Positions 1 to 15,973 of a stretch of DNA of 29,613 nucleotides are shown here, piece after piece. Within the stretch, counting starts at the first letter, position 1. Each line of letters starts with the position of its first letter. The stretch covers positions 22,501-52,113 of the forward strand of contig MCFG01000440.1 in NCBI GenBank assembly GCA_002104895.1, written 5' to 3'. Source of the stretch: Anaeromyces robustus. Lineage: Eukaryota; Neocallimastigomycota; Neocallimastigomycetes; Neocallimastigales; Neocallimastigaceae. Made by a program: the position numbers and the translations under genes. The notes under the pieces are model-generated. The model was not told the DNA's origin and ran no database searches. It was given only the letters and a program-made list of their open reading frames with translations.

Positions 1-31
1 ATATATATTTTTAAATATATATTTATTAAAG

Positions 32-939
32 CGAGATGTTTATGGTAAAGGTATTTATACATCAGTTGATTTATCAGTTTGTTTTAATTTTTCAAAAAGT
101 CATTTAGGAAGAGGTAAAAAAAGTTTAGTAGGTAAAGGCAATCCAATTACTGTAATTGCTTTATGTGAAATTATTAAGCATCCAGATATTATGGATAAGC
201 AAACAAGTATGAAATATAAAGAAAAAAAGTTATATAAAATTATATATATATATATATATTTCAATAAGTATTAAATATAATATATTTTATATATTTATTT
301 TTTATTAGATGATAGTGCTTTATTTGATGAATTACCTCCAGATGTAAATATTTATTATAAATTTATTAATTATTATAATTTTTGATTATTATTTTTAATT
401 AATATATATATATTCAATAAATAAATTATTAATAAATAAATAAAAAATCTTATATAATCTTCTAATTAAATCTAATATAATAATATATTAGCAATATTTC
501 GTTATTAAAAATAATGCACATATAAGAGTTACACATTTATTAGTTTATGCTAATAAAAAAAGTAATGTTGAGTAAGTATTATCAAACAAACAAACAAACA
601 AACAAAAAAAGATTATATTTTACAAATATCATATATATCGTTTCACTATTTTATTTTATTTTATTTTATTTTATTTTATTTTATTTTATTTTATTTTATT
701 TTATTTTATTTTATTTTATTTTATTTTATTTTATTTATTTATTTTAATGCTAACTAACATTATTAATTTTTATTGTATATTCTTTGATTGATAAAAACCT
801 TAATATTATTCACTAATTTACTTATTTTACAAAAATTAGAATACCACAAAATAAAATAATAACGTTTATTCATGATCATTTCTTAATAATAATCTTTGTA
901 TTATACTTTTTATTAATGTACTATCTTGGTAATCGTTAA
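32..939 (+). CDS. PARP16-like mono-ADP-ribosyltransferase, 3' part, four exons, tail-anchored
   Basis: This is the 3' part of a PARP catalytic domain gene that begins upstream of the window. Exons that keep frame are 32-206, 309-343, 492-571 and 840-939, with introns 207-308 (GTATGA donor), 344-491 and 572-839 (GTAAGT donor). Exon 1 carries YGKGIYTS, the strand holding the Tyr of the PARP H-Y-x triad, then IALCEIIKHPD. Exons 2 and 3 give DELPPD followed by QYFVIKNN and HLLVYANK. This order matches PARP16, an H-Y-Y mono-ADP-ribosyltransferase anchored in the ER and nuclear envelope by its C-terminus. Exon 4 adds about 33 residues with a hydrophobic stretch, FLIIIFVLYFLLMYYLG, then NR and stop, as expected for a tail anchor. 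The triad His lies upstream of the window. PARP16 acts on stress sensors such as PERK and IRE1 in animals; that role is only inferred here. It is convergent with the GATA gene. Confidence 0.85.
648..733. repeat. (TTTTA)n pentanucleotide microsatellite in PARP16-like intron 3
   Basis: About 17 near-perfect tandem TTTTA units lie within the last intron of the PARP16-like gene. A short open frame through it (547-747) is an artefact: it encodes only the repeat. A TAACTAAC sequence near 751-758 downstream could serve as the branch point for the acceptor at 838-839. Confidence 0.85.
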
Positions 940-1629
940 ATAATTAAAAAAAAAAAAAAAGAAAAAACCAACCAACTAAATAAATAAATAATAAAAGGAT
1001 AAAATAAAAATAAAAAGCGAAATATTCTTTTTATGTTTTTTTTATTTTATTTTATTTTTTTATTAAAGAATATTTATAAAATACCCTATAAAAAATATGA
1101 AAAAAGAAATAATAATAATAATAATAATAAAAATAAAATAGAATAACATGAAATGAAATAAAATAAAATAAAACAAATATTAAAGAACAAGTATTAATAA
1201 TAAAATAATAATAAAAAAAAAATTATATAAAAATAAATATAATAATCATAATAATCATAATAATAATAAAAAGATATAATTATAATAAATTATTATTTAT
1301 AATAATGAAAATAAAATTTGTATGTAGATGCTTTACTTTTTGATATATGATTTATAATAATTATAGAAGTTTTTATAGAAGTTTTAAAATTATATCAATA
1401 CTATTTATATATATTAACACTTTTAATGTATACACAAAATAATATTTTTTTTTATATTATTATTAATTATTGTTACTTTTGATTCAATTTCTTTTTTTTT
1501 TTTTTTTTTTTTTTTTTTGCTTTGTTTTTTATTAGTTATAAAAATATTAAAAAAAAACTACATAATTAAAGATTTACATATGGTGAAAAATAAAATATTA
1601 AAAAAAAAAGTTTGATAAAGTAATTTTAA

Positions 1630-1641
<12 letters not shown>

Positions 1642-1689
<48 letters not shown>
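1642..1689. repeat. 48-base uninterrupted T run
   Basis: A single homopolymer of 48 T follows a shorter T10-C segment. Its exact length is likely to be unreliable in any assembly. Confidence 0.9.
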
Positions 1690-1692
<3 letters not shown>

Positions 1693-2064
1693 AAAAAAAA
1701 CAATTTAAAAAAAAAAAAAAACTATTTTTTTAAAAAGTATATTCTATATTGATAATTAAATTAAAATTATTGTAAAAAATGAATTATGAAAATTTATGAA
1801 AAATTTATGAATTAATAATGTAATTAATGTGATTTAAATATTTTATAAAAAAAATATTAATCAATAACAAAATAACTTTTTTTATAAAAAAAATTAAATA
1901 AAATAAATTATTTCATTTAAATAATATAAACATGACAAAAAGAAAGATAATATAAAAAATAAAAAAAAAATTTTTTTTTAAAATAATAATAAATATAATA
2001 ACTTTCAAAAATATTTTTAATAATAATTTATAAAAAGATAAAGAAAAAGAATATTATAATAAAA

Positions 2065-2098
2065 AAAAAAAGATCATTTATAATAATTGATCTTTTTT
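2065..2098. other. Perfect inverted repeat downstream of the GATA gene
   Basis: An 11-bp stem (AAAAAAGATCA / TGATCTTTTTT) has a 12-nt A/T loop and lies about 140 bp past the GATA gene stop. It resembles a bacterial rho-independent terminator in shape, but in a fungal nucleus that reading does not apply. It could shape a 3' UTR or be chance in A/T-rich DNA. Confidence 0.5.
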
Positions 2099-2237
2099 GT
2101 TATTATAATTATTATTTTTTCATAATTACCTTTTTTAAAATATATTTTAAAATATTCAAATAAATATTATTACTACATACATAATATTATATTTTAAAAT
2201 TTCGGTCATTCAAGTTTTTTTTTTCTTCTTAATAACC

Positions 2238-3656
2238 TTATATTCTATTACGAGTAGCCATTAAATAACCACGAAGGAATTCACAACGCTTTTCATAATT
2301 CGTTAATAAACGTTGAACATCTTCTCTGTTCATACACTCAACTTCACTTCTGAATTTCTTTTCTTCTAATTGTGAGTTAACTAAAGTTTCAGAAACTTCT
2401 GGCATTTCATTTGTATTTTCCATACATTTAGAGAGTAAATATGATGTATCATTCATTAAAGTATTTAATGAAACATTATTTAAAACTCTGTTTTGATATA
2501 AAAGATCATTTTCACTAAGATCTTCACTATTTTTACCCTTTAAATTTGGTTTTTGAGAATTTAAAAGAGCAACAGTACCTAAAAGATCTGAATTATTGAA
2601 TAATAAAGAGGAATTCATGATATCAGTACTAGTACTTAAAGTACTAAGGATTTGTGGATTAGTTGAAGCAGCAGAAGTTAATAAAGTAGAAGAACTAACA
2701 GTAGTTAATGGATTGCTAGTTGTTAAATAACCATTTCCACTTGTGACAGAATTTAATAAATCCAAATTATTAGAATAATTCTTAGCCAAGAATAAATTGG
2801 AAGAAGAACTTGAAGTAATACTCTTATTAACATCTGGAGTTAAAATTGGGTTTCCATTCTTAATCATTGGTTGAATAGAAACATTAGCAGTAGTAGTTTT
2901 AGTTGAAGTAGCTGTTGTGGTGTTATTACTGTTATTATTTTTCTTGGAAGATTTCGACACTTTGTGTTGTAAATTCAATGGTCTGTGAGTTTTATATTGT
3001 TTATAGTAAAGACCACAAGCATTACATAAAGAATGTAATCTATCTGGAGTTCTTCTCCAAAGTGGAGTAGTATCAGTGTGACAATTATAACAAGTAATTT
3101 TACGACCACCTTCTTTACCCTTCTTCTTCTCAATTTTAGTGCTTGAAGTTTCTGGTGTATTAATTTTAACTTCTTTGGAAGCACCATTTTCTAATTTAAC
3201 TCTTTTAGTAGAAGTTTGTTGAGTTTGATTAAGAGTTCTTTTAACAGCATTTTGTTCCTTCATTAAAGACATATAGTTGTTTCCAAAAACAAAAGGATAA
3301 TTTAAAAGATTTACATTATAATCATTTTTATTCATCATAACATTAGAATCTTCCATTGGAGGTGTAGCTGGAGGACTATTAACAGCAGTTTGATTTTCAT
3401 TACCTTCAAAAGCACTTTCTGAGTCGGACATTGGTGAAAGTGGTGTAAATCCACTAATTTCACTCTTGTTATTAACTTCTAAAGAATTTTCAGACTTTAA
3501 TAAAGTATTTGTAGAATTTGAACCAATAGTAGTTAAAGCTTGTAAATTTTTAATATAAGCTTCAATATCACTATTGTTTATAGCACTTTCTTGTTGAAAA
3601 AGACTTGATGGCATATTAACCATCATACTTAAAATGTTAGTTAAATCCTTTTCCAT
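2238..3656 (-). CDS. GATA-type zinc-finger transcription factor
   Basis: An uninterrupted 472-residue frame, with start context AACAATGG. A single GATA finger (CX2C-X18-CX2C) uses Cys189, Cys192, Cys211 and Cys214 (bases about 3015-3092), with TTPLWRRTPDR before the second Cys pair and CNACGLYYKQYKTHRPL after it. The 18-residue loop differs from the 17-residue loop of AreA/GATA1-type fingers. A basic Lys-rich stretch (about 174-186) precedes the finger and could act as a nuclear localisation signal. Flanks are disordered and rich in Ser, Thr and Asn, with several SP/TP sites around 72-100. The C-terminus (about 435-472, MNREDVQRLLTNYEKRCEFL) is predicted to be a charged amphipathic helix, possibly for dimerisation. 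Fungal GATA factors bind WGATAR sites and control nitrogen, iron or light responses; which applies here cannot be told. Confidence 0.92.
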   Translation of the reverse strand: MEKDLTNILSMMVNMPSSLFQQESAINNSDIEAYIKNLQALTTIGSNSTNTLLKSENSLEVNNKSEISGFTPLSPMSDSESAFEGNENQTAVNSPPATPPMEDSNVMMNKNDYNVNLLNYPFVFGNNYMSLMKEQNAVKRTLNQTQQTSTKRVKLENGASKEVKINTPETSSTKIEKKKGKEGGRKITCYNCHTDTTPLWRRTPDRLHSLCNACGLYYKQYKTHRPLNLQHKVSKSSKKNNNSNNTTTATSTKTTTANVSIQPMIKNGNPILTPDVNKSITSSSSSNLFLAKNYSNNLDLLNSVTSGNGYLTTSNPLTTVSSSTLLTSAASTNPQILSTLSTSTDIMNSSLLFNNSDLLGTVALLNSQKPNLKGKNSEDLSENDLLYQNRVLNNVSLNTLMNDTSYLLSKCMENTNEMPEVSETLVNSQLEEKKFRSEVECMNREDVQRLLTNYEKRCEFLRGYLMATRNRI

Positions 3657-6263
3657 TGTTATTGCTAATTTTAATTCTTTTGTAATAAATATATGAAATA
3701 TATGAAATACTTATAATAAATTATTTTATGGTTATTATTTTTTTTTCTCTTTTTCAAATAAGTTTAATTATTAAATTTTTTTTATATATTATGTAAATTC
3801 TTTTTATTCCTCTATTTTTATGACTATCAAAATATTATAATATAAAGTTACGTATTATTAAAAGTTATTCTTCGTTGCAATATTAAATGTATATTAATTA
3901 TTTAATTATTATTTTTAATTTTTTTTTTTACTTTTTAATTATATAGAAATTGATTTATATTATTTAAAAGTGAAATTAATTATTACTATTATAAATATAA
4001 TTATTTAATTAATTAATTAATATTATTTATAAAATTATTAATGTACTATGAATTATTCTAATTTATATATTAATAATGAATATACTAGTCTTTTAATCCC
4101 TATCTCTTTAATCTACGTCATTACCAACGTGTTTACCGTTTTGGAAGAAAAAGTAACCCATATTGAAATATAAATTATTTAAAAAATTATAATTGAAGAA
4201 TTTAGATTTATTAAATTTAAATATTTAATTAATTAATTATTATTATTAATATATTATAAATCGCTTTTTTTCTGATTAAGAGATAAAATCTGGGATTTAA
4301 TGTAACTCTATAGTACACTAATTCACTTTTAATTATTATAGGGGTTTAAGTAGATTTCACTTTTTTGTTTTGTTAATTGCTATTTGTTAAAAAAAAAACA
4401 CTTCCTTTTTTTTTACTTTAAAAAAAAGGTAAAAAAAAAATGTCGCTTTTTAATAAAATAGAAAAAACTTTTGTATTTCGCTCTTTCTTTTCAAGATCTT
4501 TGTTCTTTATTGTAAAAAAAAACTCAATCTTTCAGATTAAATTTATAAAATAAAAAAAGAAAATTTTAAAAAAAATTTTTCTACAATTTTTTTTTATTTC
4601 AAAATTTCTGTAAATTTTAATATATGTTAGTATTATTAATTTTTACATTATATATTCTTAATAATATTAAATAATACTAAACTAATAACAATAATATTAT
4701 AATAATAATAGCATATGTAAATAATTATTATTATTTATTATTAATAAATTTATTTATTATAATATATTAAAATATTATTAATATTGTTATAATTTTCATT
4801 ATAAATATTTATATTATTATATATATTATTTTTAGTAAAATATATTTTTAAATATAAAAGTATATATATAAATATATTATATAAAGTGTAATTAAAATAT
4901 ATACTTTGTTTTATATTCAATTTTAAGAAAATTAATATAAACTATATAAATTTAATTATACTCTATAATATATTATTAATAATATTTTTTAATTTTTAAC
5001 TTAACATGTCATTTTAGGTTATAATATTATTATATTATGAATATATTTAATATATTAATGTTATGTATGTAATATATTAATGCTTTAAATTTTAGATTTA
5101 TATGATTAAAAGCCAAATAATAATTGATTGGTTAAGCATATTATTATATATATTATAATATATTCCTTAAAAATAACTAGTATATAATATATAATGAATA
5201 TAATGTATTATATTATTAATAGAAAAATCTCTTGTTAAAATCATTAAACTCCTGTTTGGTTTCTTTTATATTATTTTGGATGGATGGTTTTCCTTAATTA
5301 TTAATTAAAATAATATTAAGTGTATTTAATAGTAAATAAAGTATAATAATATAATATAATAATAATAATATAAAAAAAAGAACATAAAAAAACATATTAA
5401 TTTATTAATATTTTAAATATTTTAAACATTATTAATATTATTAATTAATATTTTAAATATTATTATTTTAAAATTATTAATAATTACATATTAGTTGTAG
5501 TATACAAAATAAAATTATACGCATATACATAACAATATGTAATAACAATTATTATAGTTTTTAGTCATTAACTTAACATGGTTATTATATTTTATTAAAT
5601 TTTAATTTATAGTAATAGAAAAGCTGATCAAAAATGAATTGAAATTAAATACTTAATTGTAAAAATAAAAAAACATATTATTAATAATGTTTATACCAAA
5701 AAATGTATTATTAATGTTTTAGTAATAGTATAAAAAAAATCTGTAATTTTATATATAATATATAATATAATAATAACAAGTAATATAATAATTATTAATA
5801 TACAATAATAACAATTATTATATTACTTTTTATTATAAAATAACAAATAAAAAGATAAGATAAGACCAAAAATGATAACGTTTTATATTGTATAATATAT
5901 TAATTTGAAATAAATTGTTCAAAATAATATATGAAACAATATAATTACACATAAATATATTTCAATACACAAAGGCACATTAAAAAAATTGATAAGAAAA
6001 AAAAGGATTTTGATAAGAAATTGTGTAACAGTTAAATAATATTTCATTTGTTATAATATTTAATTATTGTACATTTTTGTACATTTTATATATTAACGTT
6101 TTATATACATTATAATATATAATAAATAAGATTTATTAATGATTATTAGTTCAAAATAAAAATCATATAATTATATGGTTTAAACAAATATTAAACTATA
6201 ATTATAATAATTATAATAAACACAAATTTTGTGGTAATGTGGGTATTGTGGGTATTGTGGATA
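3657..6263. other. Intergenic region: GATA gene 5' side and SANBR-like 3' side, no gene seen
   Basis: This 2.6 kb lies upstream of the GATA gene and downstream of the SANBR-like stop. The first ~900 bp contain patches of mixed composition (4080-4160, 4255-4390, 4440-4520) that may be promoter or 5' UTR. From about 4600 to 6220 it is A/T-rich with no frame or RNA gene I can support. At 6228-6262, GTGGGTATT-like units repeat about three times just past the SANBR-like stop. Confidence 0.7.
4090..4160. promoter_or_regulatory. Candidate regulatory island upstream of the GATA gene
   Basis: A rare mixed-composition patch about 450-550 bp upstream of the GATA start. It contains TACGTCA at 4114-4120 (CRE/ATF-like, TGACGTA on the other strand), AACGTG at 4126-4131 (E-box-like), and TATCTC at 4101-4106 (GAGATA on the other strand, a possible autoregulatory GATA site). 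About 180 bp further out (about 4278-4300) an imperfect inverted counterpart of the AATCCC-TATCTCTT segment occurs. Motif matches alone are weak evidence. Confidence 0.3.
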
Positions 6264-11035
<4,772 letters not shown>

Positions 11036-11116
11036 TGTGAAAATGAATTAATACATAAAATATGTAATTCTTATATCAATTAGTATAATATAAATTATTA
11101 ATAAGGGTATATGATA

Positions 11117-11119
11117 TTA

Positions 11120-11192
<73 letters not shown>
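11117..11192. repeat. (ATT)n trinucleotide microsatellite
   Basis: About 25 perfect ATT units lie roughly 80 bp upstream of the SANBR-like start codon, so they could fall in its 5' UTR or core promoter. Confidence 0.85.
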
Positions 11193-11720
11193 TTTAATTT
11201 TTTTAAAGTAAAAACATTTTTTAATTTAATTGTTAATAATTAACATAAATTGTTTATTAACAGAATTAACCATACTACTTTAATTTTTTTTTAAAAAAAA
11301 TTTTTTTTAAAATACTATTAAATAATTAAAATTTTAATTATTATTATTTTTTTTAATATTTTTAATTTATATCATGTAAAATAGAAAAAAAGAATAAATA
11401 GAAAAATCTTCAAATTATTAAAAACAAAATTTATTTATAAAAAAATTTCATTTAAAAATTAATAAAATATAATAATAATAATTATAAATAAAAAAGCATA
11501 ATCATAAAAAATAATCATTAATATTCCTTAAATCTACTTAATATTATTTAAACAATAATAATAATAATAATAAAATAATTAGTATTTGTTACATTTAATA
11601 TTATTTGTATAACATTTAACAATATTTAATAGTATAAAATTCTTAATAAATAATAATATCAATATTATTATAAATAATAATTTTTGTTATTTATTATTAT
11701 TAACATTATTATTATTATTA

Positions 11721-12131
11721 TAGAATAATTAATTTTAATATTATTATTTTTATTATTTATTATTATAGAATAATTAATATTAATTATTTTTATTATTTAT
11801 TATTATTATAGAATAATTAATATTATTATTTTTATTATTTATTATTATTATAGAATAATTAATATTAATATTATTATTTTTATTATTTATTATTATTATA
11901 GAATAATTAATATTAATATTATTATTTTTATTATTTATTATTATTATAGAATAATTAATATTAATATTATTATTTTTATTATTTATTATTATTATAGAAT
12001 AATTAATATTAATATTATTATTTTTATTATTTATTATTATTATTATTATTATATTTTTATTATTTATATTATTATTATTATTATAGAATAATTAATATTA
12101 ATATTATTATTTTTATTATTTATTATTATTG
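11721..12131. repeat. 48-bp minisatellite, about eight copies
   Basis: Units begin with TAGAATAATTAAT at 11721, 11766, 11809, 11851, 11899, 11947, 11995 and 12084. Spacings are 45, 43, 42, 48, 48, 48 and 89 bp. Central units are near-identical at 48 bp, the left units carry 3-6 bp deletions, and the last gap holds an expanded ATT stretch. The unit is pure A/T except for one G. Confidence 0.9.
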
Positions 12132-12686
12132 TTAACTATTATTTATTATTATTATATATTATTTACTTATATATAATTATTTATAATTAATAACATTATA
12201 ATTATTATTTATTATTATTTATTATTATTATAAAAAAACTCTTAATTAAAAGTTTTCATTTGTATATATAATGAATATATCAATAACTCTGATTTAATGT
12301 ATTATGTTAAATGTATATATATCGTAAAATATACATTGTTATATACATTGTTAACGAAATATTAACATATTTTAATAAATATTATTATAATCAAATTATT
12401 ATTTTTATTTACTAATAATTCTTATTATAACCATAATCATTTTTTGAATTTTTGTACATATATATTTAAAACATTATACAGAAATTATTGGAATATTTGT
12501 AGAAAAGTTTTAAAATTATAGATTAATTAAAAACATGTTTAATTATTGGTTTTAATTTCCATTTTATATTTGTGCGATTTTTGTACTAATCATATAAATA
12601 TATAAAAATAAATAAACAATAAATATTAAGTAAATAATTAATTATAAATAAATAAACAAACAAATAAATACATAATAAATATAAAA

Positions 12687-12721
<35 letters not shown>

Positions 12722-12724
<3 letters not shown>

Positions 12725-12912
12725 AAATAAATAATTAATTAATTAATTATAAGTAAATAAATAATAAATAAGAAAGTAAATAATTAATTATAAATAAATA
12801 AATAAATAAATAAATAATAAATAAATAATTAATTAATTAATTATAAGTAAATAAATAATAAATAAGAAAGTAAATAATTAATTATAAATAAATAAATAAA
12901 TAAATAATAAAT
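12722..12912. repeat. 94-bp direct duplication in TAAA-rich DNA
   Basis: The segment containing AAGTAAATAAATAATAAATA then AGAAAGTAAATAATTAATTA occurs at 12751 and again at 12845, 94 bp apart, with matching flanks of AATTAATTAATTAATTAT and TAAA arrays. Confidence 0.8.
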
Positions 12913-14140
12913 AAATAAATTCCTTAAAATAAATATAAATGTTAATAGTAGTGATAATTAAAAGTACTATATATCATAATTTTTTTTTAACTTTATTATT
13001 ACAGATATAGATTAAGATGACTAATTCACTTTAATTTATAAGAGTCGTTATATTATTTAGTTATTAATGAAATGAAATAATGAAATATCATAATATATAT
13101 CTATATATTTATTTATTTATTTATTATAGATTATATAATTAAAAAATTTTTGGTAAAAATATTATTTTTATTAGGACCTTACACCCAATCATAATCAAAA
13201 AAGTTTAATTCATATGAAATAAAAAATAATAAGAATGAATGAATCATATTAAAACATAAAGAAATAAAAGGGTATTTTATGTATGATAATATTTTATATG
13301 ACTTTTATTATTAATTTATCAAATAACTATTTAATTAATATAATAATAATAATAATAATAATAATAGTAATAGTAATAATAGTAATAGTAATAACAAATA
13401 TTTATATTAATACCCTTTTCTTTTCTTTAAAAAAAATTTTAATAGAGCAGGTGATTCAATTTTAATATTCTATGTTATTAAGAATGATGTTAAAATTATA
13501 ATAATAATATTAATAATAATAGAAAAAGTTAAATAAAGAATGATAAGTAAAAAAAAAATTAATATTAAAAAAAAAATAAAATAAAATCAATAATTCAAAT
13601 ATATTATATATTGCAATATTATTTATAGATAAAAAAATTATTTGTAAAAAGTACCGAAACTTTTTATTATATTATTCATGTTCAATTTATCATTTTAATA
13701 TATGTTGTAATTGTAATAAATAAATAAATAAATGTAAATATATATATAAATTTTAATAAATATAAATAAATAAATAAATAAATAATAAATAAATAAATAA
13801 ATATAAATAATAATAATAAATAAATAAATATAAATAAATAAATAAATAAGAAAATAAAACTATATAATAAACAATGAAACATAATCATTATTCATCTAAC
13901 TATTTGAAAAGTTCTTTAATTTTATTAGTTGAAAAAAAAAAAAAGAAGGAATTTATAATAATTACTTGTTAAGAATTGATTATTGATAATAAAACTAAAA
14001 ATTATAATGTATAACAATAATTATGAAATTAAATATTATGCTCTTTTATTACCATAACTTCATAATAAATTATTTGTTATAATAAATAAATCAGTTTATG
14101 ATGAAACCTATATGATATTAATACTAGAATATCAAATTAA

Positions 14141-14152
14141 TAAATAAATTAA

Positions 14153-14183
<31 letters not shown>

Positions 14184-14258
14184 AGAAATAAATAAAGAAA
14201 TAAAGAAATAAAGAAATAAAGAAATAAAGAAATAAAGAAATAAAGAAATAAAGAAATA
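14141..14258. repeat. (TAAA)n array grading into (GAAATAAA)n
   Basis: The left part is TAAA repeats; the right part is an 8-bp unit, GAAATAAA, repeated about nine times. A short minus-strand frame across it (14132-14335) is repeat-derived only. Confidence 0.85.
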
Positions 14259-14415
14259 ATCAAAACACAATTATTGATTAAATACAAAATATTAAAAAAA
14301 TATAATAAAATAAAAAATAAAAATGAATCGTTCATTATCTCAATTATAATTATTACAATATTTTAATTAAAATTATAATTATTTAGATTAATTAATTATT
14401 TAATGAAATTAAAAA

Positions 14416-14447
<32 letters not shown>

Positions 14448-15707
14448 AAATAATATGATATAATAATATATGTTATTTCATAATTACCATATACCATAAA
14501 TACCTACCATATACTATATAATTATAATTATTTAATTATTTTTTAAAATAATTAATATTTTGTATTTATTGTTTTATTATTATTATTATTATTTTTTTTT
14601 TGATAATCTTATTTTACTAATAAATTCATTCCATATAAAATGATCTATATATATAATATATATACAATCCTTCCATAAAAATATTTTAAAATATTTTAGC
14701 AAAAAAAAAAAAAACTAAATAACAATAACACTTTTTATTTTACTTAAAAGTGTTTTTTCTTAATCAAAATATCCTATTTGTTCATGTATTATTATTCTAA
14801 AGATATTTTATTAAACAATATATTTAATAACACAAAAGTGAATTAAAAAATGAAATATTATTTTAAATAGATTAATGGATTTTAATTTAATTATTTAATT
14901 ATGATTATGATTTTTGAATATGAAAATATTTACATTAATTAAATAATACTCATTTATAAAATGTAGAAAACTGAAAACTTGTAAAAAGTATAAAAGAAAC
15001 ATTTACCTTGTAATCATTTAATATATGCATAATATTTATTACTTTTTTATTTTTTTTTTATTAAAATCCAAATTATAGTTCATTAAATAATTTAATTAGA
15101 ATAAAATTTTCTTTTTTGTTATTATATATAATATAAAATGTAACAAATAGTAGCAAATCTAATTTTTAAAATTTTTTTTAAAAAAATTTTTTTTCGTTAT
15201 TATATCTTATCTTTAAATATTTTCTCCTTTTTAAAATATTAATTATAATTAATACAAATTAAAAAAAAAATAAAAAAAAAACATTAGATTTATTACAAAA
15301 AAAATTCCAATGCTTTACCTATCATTATATATAAAGATATAAAACAGCAGAATATTTTTTATATAGTTATAGCATTTATTATAATTATTATTATAATCAA
15401 TCCTATGATTATTTATTATAATTATTATTTTATTATTTTATTATTATTATTATTATTATATAATTATTTATAAATTTGTTATAAATATTAAAATATTTAT
15501 TATGAAACCATATAAATAATTGTTATATATTATAATATATTACAATTAATTATAATTTATTTATTTGAATTATTTATTAGTTGATGATAGAACTTTACTG
15601 ATAGATTTATTCTATATATTAATTATATATTGATATATATAAAATTGATCATTTTAATATATGATGAAAATTTCATCTATATGTTAAACTTGAAATTTAT
15701 TAAAATA

Positions 15708-15814
15708 TGATTGGTTCGCGTGATTATATCTTTTAATGTATTGGATAAAAAATTTTTAATATTTCCATACTTATAAATTTGAGCTTCTGTGTAGAATAAT
15801 TACTTCTTTACACA
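15708..15814 (+). promoter_or_regulatory. Candidate PEPCK promoter elements
   Basis: TGATTGG at 15708-15714 is a reversed CCAATCA box about 260 bp upstream of the PEPCK ATG. A TTCGCG patch, unusual for its G/C content here, follows it directly. An interrupted dyad, TGTGTA at 15788-15793 and TACACA at 15809-15814, lies about 160-185 bp upstream. Placement fits a fungal promoter, but no transcription start can be read from sequence. Confidence 0.3.
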
Positions 15815-15973
15815 CTTTTTAAAAAATTTTTATTTATTTATTATATATAAATTTAAATTTTTTTTTAATTAATTATTAAAATAATATTTATTTATTATCT
15901 TTAATATCATTAATTAAAAAATTTATATAATATTTTATATTAATTTCAAGAAAAAAAATAATATATATACAAA

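Larger units (their letters stand above)
940..2237. other. Convergent intergenic region, AT-rich, no gene seen
   Basis: This lies between the 3' ends of the PARP16-like gene and the GATA gene. It is almost pure A/T with long homopolymers, including T runs at about 1492-1518 and 1642-1689, plus AAT and AAAAT tracts. I see no coding signal on either strand. One clear hairpin is annotated separately. Confidence 0.8.
11036..15973. other. Large divergent intergenic region between SANBR-like and PEPCK genes
   Basis: Nearly 5 kb separates the two divergent starts. The SANBR-proximal half is dominated by tandem repeats: (ATT)n at about 11117-11192, a 48-bp minisatellite, a 94-bp duplication, (TAAA)n-type arrays at about 12690-12910 and 13720-13860, (ATA)n at about 13341-13395, and TAAA/GAAATAAA at 14141-14258. 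A CCAATCA box lies at 13185-13191. The part from 14340 to 15973 is A/T-rich without a supportable gene and should hold the PEPCK promoter. Confidence 0.75.

Noticed and set aside
547-747. 66-residue plus-strand frame
   Set aside because: It joins the last codons of PARP16-like exon 3 in another frame to a TTTTA microsatellite; the spliced reading explains the region better.
2065-2098. Rho-independent terminator
   Set aside because: Hairpin plus T run looks right, but the introns and gene content show a eukaryotic nuclear genome, so it is kept only as an inverted repeat.
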